Below are positions 9,214 to 18,169 of a stretch of DNA of 64,000 bases, one piece after another. Location: contig JAGWZL010000004.1 of the NCBI GenBank assembly GCA_018968815.1, positions 1 to 64,000 of the forward strand, in the 5' to 3' direction. The position numbers and the translations under genes were made by a program. Position 1 is the stretch's first letter; each line of letters begins with the position of its first letter. The stretch comes from Verrucomicrobiota bacterium (GTDB lineage: Bacteria > Chlamydiota > Chlamydiia > Chlamydiales > SM23-39). The notes beneath the pieces were generated by a model that saw only the letters and a program-made list of their open reading frames with translations, was not told the DNA's origin and ran no database searches.

Positions 9214-10484
9214 CCTGGACCTATTTTTGCCCCAAGATGGACCAGATGGTCAAAGAAAATCGGGTAGCTTTTCCCTACGCATTCGATGCCGTCGATGACG
9301 CTCTCTCCACTGGCCCTCAATGCGGCAACGGATAGGGCCATGGCGAGCCGATGATCGTGGTGGGATTGCAGCGCCGGGCTGCCGCGCAAATTGGAGGGGC
9401 GGATGATGAGCCCGTCGGGCCTTTCTTCGATCTGGGCGCCCATTTTTTTCAACTCTTCAGCGATGCAATGGATCCGGTCCGACTCTTTTTTTCGCGCAAT
9501 GGCAGCATTGACAATCTCTGTTTCTCCGCTTGCAAAACAGCCCGCCACAGCCAATATGGGCAGCGCATCGATGAAATCGTTAATATCGATGCGAGCGCCT
9601 TTCAACGCCCCCCCTTTTTTCACTCTCAGCGCTCGATCATTCCATTCAAACTCTGCACCCATCGACTCGAGCGCGGGAATGATCGCTTTGTCTCCTTGAA
9701 TGTCGTGCATATCGAGGTTGTTCAAGGTGATTTCCGATTCCGTGATGAGCGCCGCCACCAAAGGAAATGCAGCTGAGCTAAAATCGCCAGGCACCGTATA
9801 TTCAAAGGCTTTTAATTGGGTGTTCCCTTTCATTTTATAGTGTTCATAATTTTGATTTTCATAGGGAATGCCGAGCTTATCAAACCAGTGTAAGGTCAGG
9901 GCGACCCACGGCTTTTCTCCCGGATTGGTCACATGCAGCTCCAACGGGGTGAAGGCGCCCAAGATGAGGAGTCCCGAAACGGGCTGCGAATCTCTGCCGT
10001 CAAGCGTGGCTTTGCCCCCTTTCAGGGGCCCCTTCACAATGATGGGTGCATAACCGTCGAGTCGCGACGAAACGGCCGAAGCGCCGAGCTGCGTGAGGGC
10101 ATTGAGAAGCGGAGCGACCGGACGGTTGTGTCGAATGGAGAGATCGCCCGTTAAAATCGTGTAATTGTCGCTTAAGGCGGCCAAAGCGCCAATAAAACGA
10201 AGCACCTGGCCCGAATTGCCACATTGAATCACATCTTCGGCAGGCTGCAATTTCCCACCCACCCCTTCCACGAAAAGGGCATCTTGATCCATGTCAATCA
10301 CCGCCCCAAGGTGCCGAATCGCATTCAGCATCGCCAGCGTATCGGGAGAGGGCAGCGGATGTCGAATGACACTTTTGCCTTTGGCCATGAGTGCAAAGAG
10401 TAACGCGCGAATCGTGTGGGATTTCGATGTAGGAAGGGCAATTTGCCCCGCCAATTTACCTGGTGTGATTTTGACTTTGACCAT
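9210..10484 (-). CDS. aroA: 3-phosphoshikimate 1-carboxyvinyltransferase (EPSP synthase)
   Basis: The enzyme joins PEP and shikimate 3-phosphate. The 424-residue product has LPTSKSHTIRALL near residue 16, the CGNSGQVLRFIGALA block near 90 and the C-terminal HHDHRLAMALSVAAL, all typical of AroA. The frame runs up to 10583, but I chose the ATG at 10484 because GGGAG precedes it and the upstream part encodes no AroA sequence. It is the first gene of the aroA-aroK-aroC operon; aroB lies 5 kb to the right on the same strand. Confidence 0.96.
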   Translation of the reverse strand: MVKVKITPGKLAGQIALPTSKSHTIRALLFALMAKGKSVIRHPLPSPDTLAMLNAIRHLGAVIDMDQDALFVEGVGGKLQPAEDVIQCGNSGQVLRFIGALAALSDNYTILTGDLSIRHNRPVAPLLNALTQLGASAVSSRLDGYAPIIVKGPLKGGKATLDGRDSQPVSGLLILGAFTPLELHVTNPGEKPWVALTLHWFDKLGIPYENQNYEHYKMKGNTQLKAFEYTVPGDFSSAAFPLVAALITESEITLNNLDMHDIQGDKAIIPALESMGAEFEWNDRALRVKKGGALKGARIDINDFIDALPILAVAGCFASGETEIVNAAIARKKESDRIHCIAEELKKMGAQIEERPDGLIIRPSNLRGSPALQSHHDHRLAMALSVAALRASGESVIDGIECVGKSYPIFFDHLVHLGAKIGPG

Positions 10485-10551
10485 GGTGGCTCCCTGCTCT
10501 TCAAACAAGCATATTCGAAATTTCGATACAAGACCAATCCTTTCTGTTAAC

Positions 10552-10570
10552 ATGTAAAGCTGCTTTACAT
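10552..10570. repeat. Repeated 19-bp palindrome, copy 1
   Basis: ATGTAAAGCTGCTTTACAT is a perfect dyad with a one-base centre. It lies in the short region between the divergent aroA and heparinase-like genes. Further copies lie inside pyrC (27812-27830, identical) and glgP (45745-45763, one base different at the centre). Confidence 0.7.
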
Positions 10571-10582
10571 TTCGGAGTCGCA

Positions 10583-12466
10583 TTGAAAGCGTTGCATTAT
10601 TTACAGAAGGCGATTTCCTTACCTCCTCATATTGTGGCGGTTAAGGCGTTTAGAAAATTGCGCGGCTTTTGGACTCTCAAGGCCAGGCGGTGGAGAGATG
10701 CGCAGTTTAGCACGTATGCGGCGCAATCGGTGGGCAAACTGCGGCAATTTCTACAACCGGTAGATCCATCCCTGTTGCCTCGGGAGGCGATTCTGTCCGG
10801 GTGCGCTTCCCTCTTCAGACATGAGTTTGATTTACTCGGTTCTGGGCCGGTTCGGGTGTGTCGTGGGGTGCAGTATTCGCTCAACCTCAGCAACCAAAAA
10901 GAGTCGATGCGTATTGCCGCGCTCCTCTCCCCGCACTATGCGCCGATTGACTGGCACATCGATTTTAAGTCGGGGTATCGGTGGAGGGAAGATACGTGGA
11001 GTCCAAAGATTCAATACGGCACCCATCCAGGCGCCGATGTCAAAGTGCCCTGGGAGCTTTCCCGGATGCAGCATCTCAGTTTGCTGGCGTGGGGCTATGC
11101 TTTAGAGCGCGACGCAAAATATATCACAGAGTTCCAAAACCAAATTTTGGATTTTATTGCTGCGAATCCGCCGCGGTATGGGGTGAATTGGGTGTGCACG
11201 ATGGATGTGGGGATTCGGATTGCCAATTGGCTTTTTGCCTACGACCTTTTTCGTGCTTACCAGGCCCCCTTCGACCCTTCGTTTGAAGAGGTCTTTGTGC
11301 GCAGTGTGCTCGAGCATGGCCAGCACATCATGACCCACTTAGAATGGGATCCCTATTTGCGTTCCAACCACTATTTGGCCAATATTGCGGGGCTCCTTTT
11401 TGCCGCGGTGTATCTTCATCATGAGGAGTGGCTTTCCTTTGCCATGCGGGAGCTGAAGGCCGAGGCATTGATCCAATTCCATCCCGATGGGAGCAATTTT
11501 GAAGCTTCGACGAGTTATCACCGACTCTCTACAGAGATGGTTGTCTATTCCCTCGCGCTTGCGCTCGAAAGCGGGCTCCAGCCCGCTGTCGAGAGGCTCC
11601 AGAAGATGGGTGATTTCATACGGGACATCACGAAGCCGGATGGGACGATCGTTCAGTTTGGCGATAATGACAGCGGTCGGTTTCTCAAAATTTTTCCTGA
11701 CCTGGATGAGCGCAATCATCAGTATTTGATCCGTTCGATTCGCAACTGTCACGGTTTGAACTCTGTCATTCGAGCGCAGCTCGAACGGCACACAGAAACA
11801 AGTGTTCCTTTTGCGCACTATACTGACTTTGGCCTCTCGATTCATCGACGGGGGCCTTGGTATTTAGCGATGCGATGTGGCTCTATCGGCCAAAAAGGCA
11901 ACGGTGGACATGCCCATCACGATCAGCTCTCTTTTGAACTAGCCGTGCGGGGAGTTTCGATGATCATCGATCCTGGCACCTATGTCTACACGCCTTGGCC
12001 TGAAGAGAGAAGGCGATTTCGCTCCACATCCATGCACAACACTCTCTGCATTTCAGGCAAAGAGCAACACCTGGATGTGGGTCTGTTTCAGCTCAAAGAT
12101 CGCGGGTCTGCGCGTATCGTGCTCTGCGAACCGACCCGCTTCATCGGCGAACACTCTGGATTTGGGGCGACGCATCGAAGAGAGGTGACCTTGCACAATG
12201 AATCTATAGAGGGGTTCGATCACTGTTCTGTATGCCCCCACCAGATCTCGTTTCATTTTGCGCCTGGTTGGCAGGGGCGCCAGATCGCACCCAATGTTAC
12301 CGAATGGGCATATGGCTCACTCAAAGTCCTGATTTCTGCAAATCAGGGACAGATGCGCATCATCGACAGTGAAATTTCTTTCGGCTATGGCGTGAAAGAG
12401 CCGGCGTTGGCGCTCATTTTGGATACGCAGGGGCCGCAAACGCGTTGGATGATTTCTTTTCGATAG
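10583..12466 (+). CDS. Heparinase II/III family protein
   Basis: The 627-residue protein has the two-part build of the family: an alpha/alpha-toroid N-terminal half with NWVCTMDVGIRIANWLFAYD and LRSNHYLANIAGLLF, and a beta-rich C-terminal half that opens with NGGHAHHDQLSFEL near residue 441. Known members cleave uronic-acid polysaccharides such as heparan sulfate or alginate. No signal peptide is visible, so its site of action is unclear. The start is a TTG with CGGAG 7 bp upstream; no better start is near. Neighbouring genes for a methyltransferase and a glycosyltransferase suggest a link to surface polysaccharide. It ends 53 bp inside the convergent membrane-protein gene. Confidence 0.85.
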   Translation: MKALHYLQKAISLPPHIVAVKAFRKLRGFWTLKARRWRDAQFSTYAAQSVGKLRQFLQPVDPSLLPREAILSGCASLFRHEFDLLGSGPVRVCRGVQYSLNLSNQKESMRIAALLSPHYAPIDWHIDFKSGYRWREDTWSPKIQYGTHPGADVKVPWELSRMQHLSLLAWGYALERDAKYITEFQNQILDFIAANPPRYGVNWVCTMDVGIRIANWLFAYDLFRAYQAPFDPSFEEVFVRSVLEHGQHIMTHLEWDPYLRSNHYLANIAGLLFAAVYLHHEEWLSFAMRELKAEALIQFHPDGSNFEASTSYHRLSTEMVVYSLALALESGLQPAVERLQKMGDFIRDITKPDGTIVQFGDNDSGRFLKIFPDLDERNHQYLIRSIRNCHGLNSVIRAQLERHTETSVPFAHYTDFGLSIHRRGPWYLAMRCGSIGQKGNGGHAHHDQLSFELAVRGVSMIIDPGTYVYTPWPEERRRFRSTSMHNTLCISGKEQHLDVGLFQLKDRGSARIVLCEPTRFIGEHSGFGATHRREVTLHNESIEGFDHCSVCPHQISFHFAPGWQGRQIAPNVTEWAYGSLKVLISANQGQMRIIDSEISFGYGVKEPALALILDTQGPQTRWMISFR

Positions 12467-13535
12467 CCAAACAGATCAAATAGATCCCGAACAGGGTCAT
12501 CATGCTGATCCCTCCTAGAACGTAAGCAGTCTTGGGCATCGTCAGTAGTCCTGGCAGGAAATAGAAGGCGGCCGAAAGCAGAAAGGGCAACACCCTCCTC
12601 CAGGAAGGTCTGACATAAAACAGGCAGATGAGACCCACATTGAACACCAAGAGCGCTTTGCCGAGCAAGATCAGGGCTTTGAGCAGCACTGTTTTGCAGA
12701 TGAAGAGCGGATTGTCTTTCAGAATCGCAACGCATTGATCCCTCAAAATAGCCTCATATTCGGGAGAACAATATTCAATATTTGGATCGATCGACATGAC
12801 TTTGTTAGAGCTCACAGAGTCATCGTAGCGAATGCCGTAGGGATTCTCCAAAAACCCAAGTCCAATGTAGATGTTATGCCATTTGGGATGTAGGGCATAT
12901 GTGAGAGATCTATTCAGGCACGCATCTCGCGCCTTTTCCAGTTTATAAAAGTGTAGATAAGGGAGGCTCACAAAAAGGGCCACCGTGAGCAAACTCCAAA
13001 GTTTTGCTCTTTTTGCAATAGACGCATTCCAAAGAATCCAACACACCACGAAGAGTAACACACCCGTGCCTGAATGCATGCGGATGAAGTTGCAATACCC
13101 TGCGATAAGGCCCGCAAAAGCGAGGCGGGGCAAAGTCACTTTGCCTAGGATGAAAGGGACAACAGCAGCGACTGCAACATAGAACGCGAGATATACATCA
13201 TTTGCTCGGTAGGCCACATAGCCCAGCAGACTCAAGCTTGTCACCGAAACACATCGGGACGCCCACTTGGGGAATTGAAACCAAAAACAGGTCATCGAGA
13301 TGAGGGTGGCAAACACGAGCAGCGATTTAAAAAACAGGTGGATCGCGGCATCGATGGGGATGCCGAATAGGTGCGCCAGAGAGGGAATGAAATAATAGAT
13401 GCCGATATCATCTGTAGCGCCCGCCATCGAAAGGGGGCCGTCTGTAGATACGGAGGCGACAAGAGGAACCCCTGTTTTTTCTAAGCCGACCAGCGTCGAT
13501 TCGAGCATTTCGTGGCGACACTGCATAATGTCCAT
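12414..13535 (-). CDS. Polytopic membrane protein, possible GT-C type glycosyltransferase
   Basis: The roughly 373-residue protein has about eight to nine hydrophobic helices and a long loop with several cysteines near the C-terminal third (NIEYCSPEYEAILRDQC). The layout, with an Asp-rich N-terminal loop (STDGPLSMAGATDDIG), resembles polyprenol-dependent GT-C glycosyltransferases, but I see no diagnostic signature. The frame extends to 13649, overlapping the methyltransferase. I chose the ATG at 13535, just after that gene's stop. It belongs to a minus-strand set with the methyltransferase and a GT2 glycosyltransferase, and probably acts on a lipid-linked sugar or surface glycan. Confidence 0.65.
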   Translation of the reverse strand: MDIMQCRHEMLESTLVGLEKTGVPLVASVSTDGPLSMAGATDDIGIYYFIPSLAHLFGIPIDAAIHLFFKSLLVFATLISMTCFWFQFPKWASRCVSVTSLSLLGYVAYRANDVYLAFYVAVAAVVPFILGKVTLPRLAFAGLIAGYCNFIRMHSGTGVLLFVVCWILWNASIAKRAKLWSLLTVALFVSLPYLHFYKLEKARDACLNRSLTYALHPKWHNIYIGLGFLENPYGIRYDDSVSSNKVMSIDPNIEYCSPEYEAILRDQCVAILKDNPLFICKTVLLKALILLGKALLVFNVGLICLFYVRPSWRRVLPFLLSAAFYFLPGLLTMPKTAYVLGGISMMTLFGIYLICLAIEKKSSNAFAAPAYPK

Positions 13536-13540
13536 CAGGT

Positions 13541-14236
13541 TCAACGCCCCCGTTTTTGGGTGAGACTTGCATACAGGGCCCCGAAAGGCACTTTGGTCAA
13601 AAGAGGCTCTGTTTTTCGGAGCCAACTGAACATTTTGGGGTAAAAACAATAAAATAACACTTCAGTGGACCCATACTGTTTCATCAGTCGGTAGGTGTAT
13701 TGAGGCCGCAGCATGTGCGCATGGCGGTCGATGGGAGTGTGTTTAAACGTCCAAACAGTGAACGGGTTAAGCGGGTTCAATTCAAAGAGGACAATATATC
13801 CACCAGGTTTCACAATCCGCGCCAGTTCGGCCATATACTTGTCATGGTGTGCAAAAGGGATATGGTGAAACACTCCGGCAGAAAAAACGAGATCCAACGA
13901 ATGATTCTCAAAGTCCAATTGCATCGATTCTTCGGAGTTGACTGAGAACATCACACCGGGACACTGTTTTTGAGCGGCTTCGATGCTTTTGGGAGATGGA
14001 TCTACCCCATAGATTTGTCCGTTTGGAAATTCATTGTGAACGAACTGCGTCATGAGTCCATCGCCGCATCCGAAGTCGAGAATCTGCGCCTTTGCGGGGA
14101 TTTTTCTCTTCAGCCAATCGCTCAGTTTCTTGGCCTTGTACTCAGCAAAATAGGCGCTAGTTTCCCCGGAGAGACGCAAAGCCTGGTCGCAATGCCGTCG
14201 GTAGTCATCGATATATTGGTCAAACTCTTGCTTCAT
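13541..14236 (-). CDS. Class I SAM-dependent methyltransferase
   Basis: The product, about 231 residues, has motif I ILDFGCGDGLMTQFV near residue 55, an acidic GVDPSPK end of the second strand, and SAGVFHHIPF with the LARIVKPGGYIVLFE motif III, which places it in the UbiE-like class I group. The substrate is unknown. I chose the ATG at 14236, with AAAGAG upstream, over the ATG at 14269; it overlaps the glycosyltransferase by 17 bp. Together with that gene and the following membrane protein it forms a likely polysaccharide-modifying operon. Confidence 0.85.
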   Translation of the reverse strand: MKQEFDQYIDDYRRHCDQALRLSGETSAYFAEYKAKKLSDWLKRKIPAKAQILDFGCGDGLMTQFVHNEFPNGQIYGVDPSPKSIEAAQKQCPGVMFSVNSEESMQLDFENHSLDLVFSAGVFHHIPFAHHDKYMAELARIVKPGGYIVLFELNPLNPFTVWTFKHTPIDRHAHMLRPQYTYRLMKQYGSTEVLFYCFYPKMFSWLRKTEPLLTKVPFGALYASLTQKRGR

Positions 14237-15179
14237 CGCACTCTTTGGCTGTGTTGATCTCGTCGGCAATGACGTACAGAGGTCTTCCTTTTTGTTGGTC
14301 GTGAATTCTGCCGATGTATTCGCCCAAAAACCATAGGAGGATGAATTGTACGCCCATGAAAATATAGACCACAGTGACCAGCCATTTGAACAGCGGGTAA
14401 TTGACCTGATACAGGAGGGTATCCCAGCAGATATAGGCGAACATCAAAAGGCCGGTGACGATGACAAAGACGCCCACGTAAGCGGCTAATTTGAGCGGGA
14501 ACATTGAAAAACTCGTCATGCCGTCAAAGGCGAGCCGAAACATTTTTTTCCAAGTATAGCCGGTTGAGCCGGCGGTGCGATTGGTGCGGGAAAAGTCGAT
14601 CATGGCGTGAGAAAATCCGGTCCAAGCGACCATGCCTCGGATGTACCTTGCTTTTTCTCTGCATTGATTGAGAGTGTTCAATACCTTGCGGTCGATGAGT
14701 CTAAAATCGCCTACATTGCGCGGGATTTTCACGTCGGACACAACATCGAGGAATCTGTAGTAAACTTTCGCGGTCACCTGTTTGAGAAAAGAATCTTTCC
14801 GGTCGATGCGTCTCGCATAAACGATCTGCACCCCCTCTTCCCATTTGCTCAGCATATCCAAGATCAGTTTGGGAGGATCTTGTCCATCCGCATCCATCGT
14901 AATCAATGCATCGCCTTTGGCCAGGTCGTAGCCGGCGGTGAGCGCCATTTGGTGTCCAAAATTTCTGCTGAATGAAACGACTCTCACCGTCTTGTCGCGA
15001 TGCGCGAGCTCCCTTAAGATCGGCCAAGATTGATCGACGCTGCCGTCATTGACGAAGATGAGTTCAAAATCATAGCGGTGTTCCAACGGCTCCAAGAGCG
15101 ATTTCAACGCGTTGTAAATGGGCCGGATGTTTTCTTCTTCATTGAAAATCGGAAGGATGATGGAAATGAGTTTCTTCAC
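14220..15179 (-). CDS. GT2 family glycosyltransferase, GtrB/DPM1-like
   Basis: The 319-residue protein has an N-terminal GT-A domain with ISIILPIFNEEENI, FVNDGSVDQSW near residue 42 and the catalytic MDADGQDPP near 98. Two membrane helices follow (about 225-250 and 262-290). This is the layout of polyprenyl-phosphate glycosyltransferases such as GtrB and ArnC, which load a sugar on undecaprenyl phosphate at the cytoplasmic membrane. The sugar cannot be told. It is the first gene of a three-gene minus-strand set whose third member is a polytopic protein that could use the lipid-linked sugar. Confidence 0.9.
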   Translation of the reverse strand: MKKLISIILPIFNEEENIRPIYNALKSLLEPLEHRYDFELIFVNDGSVDQSWPILRELAHRDKTVRVVSFSRNFGHQMALTAGYDLAKGDALITMDADGQDPPKLILDMLSKWEEGVQIVYARRIDRKDSFLKQVTAKVYYRFLDVVSDVKIPRNVGDFRLIDRKVLNTLNQCREKARYIRGMVAWTGFSHAMIDFSRTNRTAGSTGYTWKKMFRLAFDGMTSFSMFPLKLAAYVGVFVIVTGLLMFAYICWDTLLYQVNYPLFKWLVTVVYIFMGVQFILLWFLGEYIGRIHDQQKGRPLYVIADEINTAKECDEARV

Positions 15180-15212
15180 GGAAGGGCATCATATGCCAAA
15201 AGAAAAAAAAGA

Positions 15213-16229
15213 TCAATGCATCCATGCGATCATCTGCTCGATCTCAGATCGAGGCACAGCGCGGCAGTATTCTCCGTCAAAAGGGATTGCGTGGCCGATG
15301 CGATCGATGAGAACGAACCGGTCTTTTCCCTTTTTGTCCATGGCGATCGCTTTGAGAAACGCCTGAGGGTCGTGTTTTGGAAACGAGTAACCCAAATTCC
15401 GATACAAAGACACAATCTCATCGAGATCCCGCTTGGGCAAATACCCGAGTCGATGGCTGACATAACTTTCGGCCATGCAGCCGAGGGCAACCGCTTCTCC
15501 ATGCGGCATTTGATAGTGAGAGAGGAGCTCGAGTGCGTGAGCGACCGTATGGCCGAAGTTGAGGATGCGGCGCAAGCCCGTTTTCTCTTCGAAGTCGGCC
15601 TCCACCACTTTGCATTTGCATTGGATGGATGCCCGAATGAGTGCGGGGAGCTCTTTTTTCCAATGCGCGGCCCCCTGCCAGATTTTCGCATCTTCAATGA
15701 GGCCATATTTGAGGATTTCGCTGAGTCCGTTTTTCAACTCTGCCTCGGACAAGGTCTTTAAAAATGCCACCTCGATGAAAATGGCTTTCGGGAGATAAAA
15801 AGTGCCGATGAGATTTTTCCCATACGGGGTATCGATGCCCGTCTTACCGCCAATGGCTGCATCCACCATGCCGAGCAGAGTGGTGGGAATGAGGACCAAG
15901 GGGACCCCTCTCATGTAGGTGGATGCGGTAAAAGCGACGAGGTCTGTGAGCACGCCTCCGCCCAATGCAACTAGAAGGGTCTCTCGTCTCGCCTTCCGTT
16001 TGAAGAGGGCATCTTCCAGAGCCTCTTTGGCGGCTCGCGATTTCTCTGCGCGAATGGCGATGAGCTCCCCTTCCAGGGTCTTTTGAAGGGCAGCGCCGTG
16101 GCTTGCCGCTATGTTCTCATCTGCAATGACGATGGCTCCCTGACCGCACACTGCTTTGAGTTTCTCCATTCCGAAATGGATGGTGGTTGCGGGTGGGGCG
16201 ATCCGTGTTTGCAGAGTGATCTGGTCCAT
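15213..16229 (-). CDS. aroB: 3-dehydroquinate synthase
   Basis: AroB closes the carbon ring in the second shikimate step using NAD and zinc. The 338-residue protein has the NAD-binding ALGGGVLTDLVAFTAS and RGVPLVLIPTTLL, then the zinc-site segments LNFGHTVAHALE and MPHGEAVALG. Length is slightly below the usual 345-360. It is separated from aroA-K-C by 5 kb of polysaccharide genes and is transcribed away from the arginase gene. A 15-bp dyad overlaps the short space between the two starts. Confidence 0.95.
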   Translation of the reverse strand: MDQITLQTRIAPPATTIHFGMEKLKAVCGQGAIVIADENIAASHGAALQKTLEGELIAIRAEKSRAAKEALEDALFKRKARRETLLVALGGGVLTDLVAFTASTYMRGVPLVLIPTTLLGMVDAAIGGKTGIDTPYGKNLIGTFYLPKAIFIEVAFLKTLSEAELKNGLSEILKYGLIEDAKIWQGAAHWKKELPALIRASIQCKCKVVEADFEEKTGLRRILNFGHTVAHALELLSHYQMPHGEAVALGCMAESYVSHRLGYLPKRDLDEIVSLYRNLGYSFPKHDPQAFLKAIAMDKKGKDRFVLIDRIGHAIPFDGEYCRAVPRSEIEQMIAWMH

Positions 16230-16233
16230 TTCG

Positions 16234-16248
16234 GTGATTATATATCAC
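16234..16248. promoter_or_regulatory. Perfect 15-bp dyad between aroB and arginase
   Basis: GTGAT-TATAT-ATCAC is a perfect inverted repeat, 5 bp left of which the aroB start codon begins. Position and symmetry suit an operator. It does not match the ARG box consensus well, so the binding protein is unknown. Confidence 0.35.
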
Positions 16249-16286
16249 GTGGCTTTTTAATGGACTTTGAATTATGCGTCGGATTA

Positions 16287-17165
16287 ATGAAGCGAAATTT
16301 TCATGTGATTGGGGCCTGTTCGTGTTGGGGAGCTCAAATGCGGGCTTGTGAAGCAGGACCGGAAGCGCTTGTGCAGGCGCACGTTTTCGAAAGACTCAAA
16401 AAACGGGACATTGCGATCGATGCGATCGAGCTGCTCTACCCTGACCAAAGAGCCAAAGACAAAAATATTCCGCTCGCAGAATCGCTCCCACTCATTCGCG
16501 ACTTCAATATGCAGCTTTACAATGCTGTGAAAAAGGCTCTTCAGAAGAAAACATTCCCCATCATCGTAGGAGGAGACCATTCGATTGCGGTGGGCACTTG
16601 GAATGCTTTTCCTAAACCGTTCGGACTCATTTGGATAGATGCGCATATGGATGCGCATACGCCGCAAACATCGCCTTCAGGCGCATATCATGGGATGCCT
16701 GTGGCTGCGCTGTTTGGCCGCGGTCTTCCGGAGATGGCGCAGCTTGTCCGTAAGGAGCCGGTGCTTCAGCCAGAGAACTTCGCTTATATTGGAGTGCGCT
16801 CTTATGAGTCTGGGGAGGCCGCGCTGATCAAGCAGCTGAATGTGAAAACGTACTTTATGGATGAGGTCAAAAAGCGGGGGCTGTCCACCATTATTCCGGA
16901 GGCGATTGCCCATGTCACCCGCCATCTATCTCACTATGGCGTCAGTTGTGATCTCGATGCGTTTGACCCGAGTATTGCGCCGGGGGTCGGGAGTCCTGAA
17001 CCAGGTGGGATTGGAGGGCAGGCGATGTTGCCGCTTCTCGCACAGTTTGGAAAAGATCCCAGATTCATCGGTTTTGAGCTCGTGGAGTACAACCCAGAAA
17101 GAGATGAGAACCACAAAACCGCAGAACTGGCCTATGAAATTCTCAAACAGGTGATGAAACCATGA
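16287..17165 (+). CDS. rocF: Arginase / ureohydrolase family protein
   Basis: Arginase hydrolyses arginine to ornithine and urea. The 292-residue protein has all four binuclear-manganese motifs: VGGDHSIAVGT, DAHMDAHTPQTSPSGAYHGM, CDLDAFDPSIAPGVGSPEPG and the late FELVEYNPERD. The HTPxTSPSG form is the one of true arginases rather than agmatinases. I chose the ATG at 16287, whose product begins like other arginases; the frame runs back to 16083, and an ATG at 16260 is also possible. It overlaps the ornithine cyclodeaminase gene by 4 bp, which supports ornithine as product. Confidence 0.88.
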   Translation: MKRNFHVIGACSCWGAQMRACEAGPEALVQAHVFERLKKRDIAIDAIELLYPDQRAKDKNIPLAESLPLIRDFNMQLYNAVKKALQKKTFPIIVGGDHSIAVGTWNAFPKPFGLIWIDAHMDAHTPQTSPSGAYHGMPVAALFGRGLPEMAQLVRKEPVLQPENFAYIGVRSYESGEAALIKQLNVKTYFMDEVKKRGLSTIIPEAIAHVTRHLSHYGVSCDLDAFDPSIAPGVGSPEPGGIGGQAMLPLLAQFGKDPRFIGFELVEYNPERDENHKTAELAYEILKQVMKP

Positions 17166-18169
17166 TCCGAGTGATGACGATTGAAGATGTTCGTCAGCTT
17201 TTGAAAAAAGTGACGCTGGAACGGTTCTTTTTACGGTTGATCGAGCAACTCAAAAGTGATTTTGCCCGTTGGCCTGAATTTCGGAAGAGCCCGCGCCATG
17301 CGATCCAGTCGTCGGATGGGATCATCGAATTGATGCCGACTGCCGACAAAGAATATTATTCGTTCAAGTATGTCAATGGACATCCGAATAACACACAGCA
17401 CAACAAGTTGACAGTGGTGGCCGTTGGGCAATTGTCTTCTGTCAAAACGGGATACCCGCTGCTCCTTTCGGAGATGACCGTATTAACGGCTTTGCGTACT
17501 GCTGCGACTTCTGCGTTGGCCTCGCAATTTTTGGCTCCAAAGGGGGCGCAAAAGTTGGGGATTATTGGCACGGGGGCGCAAAGTGAATTTCAAGTGTTAG
17601 CGCATCATTATGGGTTGGGAATACGCGAGGTGTTTTATTTCGACGTCGACGCGAAAGCGATGTTGAAATTTGCCAAAAATCTAGAGCCATACCGGCTGAA
17701 ACTCCATCCTTGCAAAGAGGGGCGCTCTGTTTTGGATCAGTGTGATCTCATTACAACGGCCACAGCTCGTCCTGGCAGGCAAAAAGTGTTAGAGGCCGAC
17801 TGGGTCAAACCGGGCATGCACATCAATAAAATTGGGGGGGATTCTCCTGGGAAAACGGAGCTTGACCCGCGTCTTGTAGAAAAGTGCAAAATTGTCGTGG
17901 AACTGACCGAACAGACCCGGCATGAGGGAGAAATTCAGCAGGTGGATGTGCCTCTTTACGCTGAGCTTTGGGAGCTGGCTGCTGGGAAGAAAAAAGGGCG
18001 CGAATCTCCAACAGAGATCACCTTGTTTGATTCGGTTGGGTTTGCTTTAGAAGATTACAGCGTGTTGCGCCTTGTGCATGAATTGGCGACAGATCATCAT
18101 TTGGGCCACAAACTGGATTTGATTCCAGACATGGTTGATCCTAAAAATTTATTCGGAGTGATTGCATGA
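17162..18169 (+). CDS. Ornithine cyclodeaminase
   Basis: The enzyme turns ornithine into proline and ammonia with NAD. The 335-residue protein has the ornithine cyclodeaminase/mu-crystallin fold: GYPLLLSEMTVLTALRTAAT near residue 98, the NAD-binding GIIGTGAQSEFQ near 134 and INKIGGDSPGKTELDP near 220. The GGDxPGKTEL form is typical of cyclodeaminases as opposed to alanine dehydrogenases of the same superfamily. It overlaps both neighbours by ATGA, so arginase, this enzyme and the permease are translated as one unit. Confidence 0.9.
   Translation: MIRVMTIEDVRQLLKKVTLERFFLRLIEQLKSDFARWPEFRKSPRHAIQSSDGIIELMPTADKEYYSFKYVNGHPNNTQHNKLTVVAVGQLSSVKTGYPLLLSEMTVLTALRTAATSALASQFLAPKGAQKLGIIGTGAQSEFQVLAHHYGLGIREVFYFDVDAKAMLKFAKNLEPYRLKLHPCKEGRSVLDQCDLITTATARPGRQKVLEADWVKPGMHINKIGGDSPGKTELDPRLVEKCKIVVELTEQTRHEGEIQQVDVPLYAELWELAAGKKKGRESPTEITLFDSVGFALEDYSVLRLVHELATDHHLGHKLDLIPDMVDPKNLFGVIA

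Noticed and set aside
10484..10583. N-terminal extension of AroA to the ATG at 10583
   Set aside because: It spans the repeated palindrome, lacks a ribosome site and encodes nothing AroA-like; the ATG at 10484 has GGGAG.
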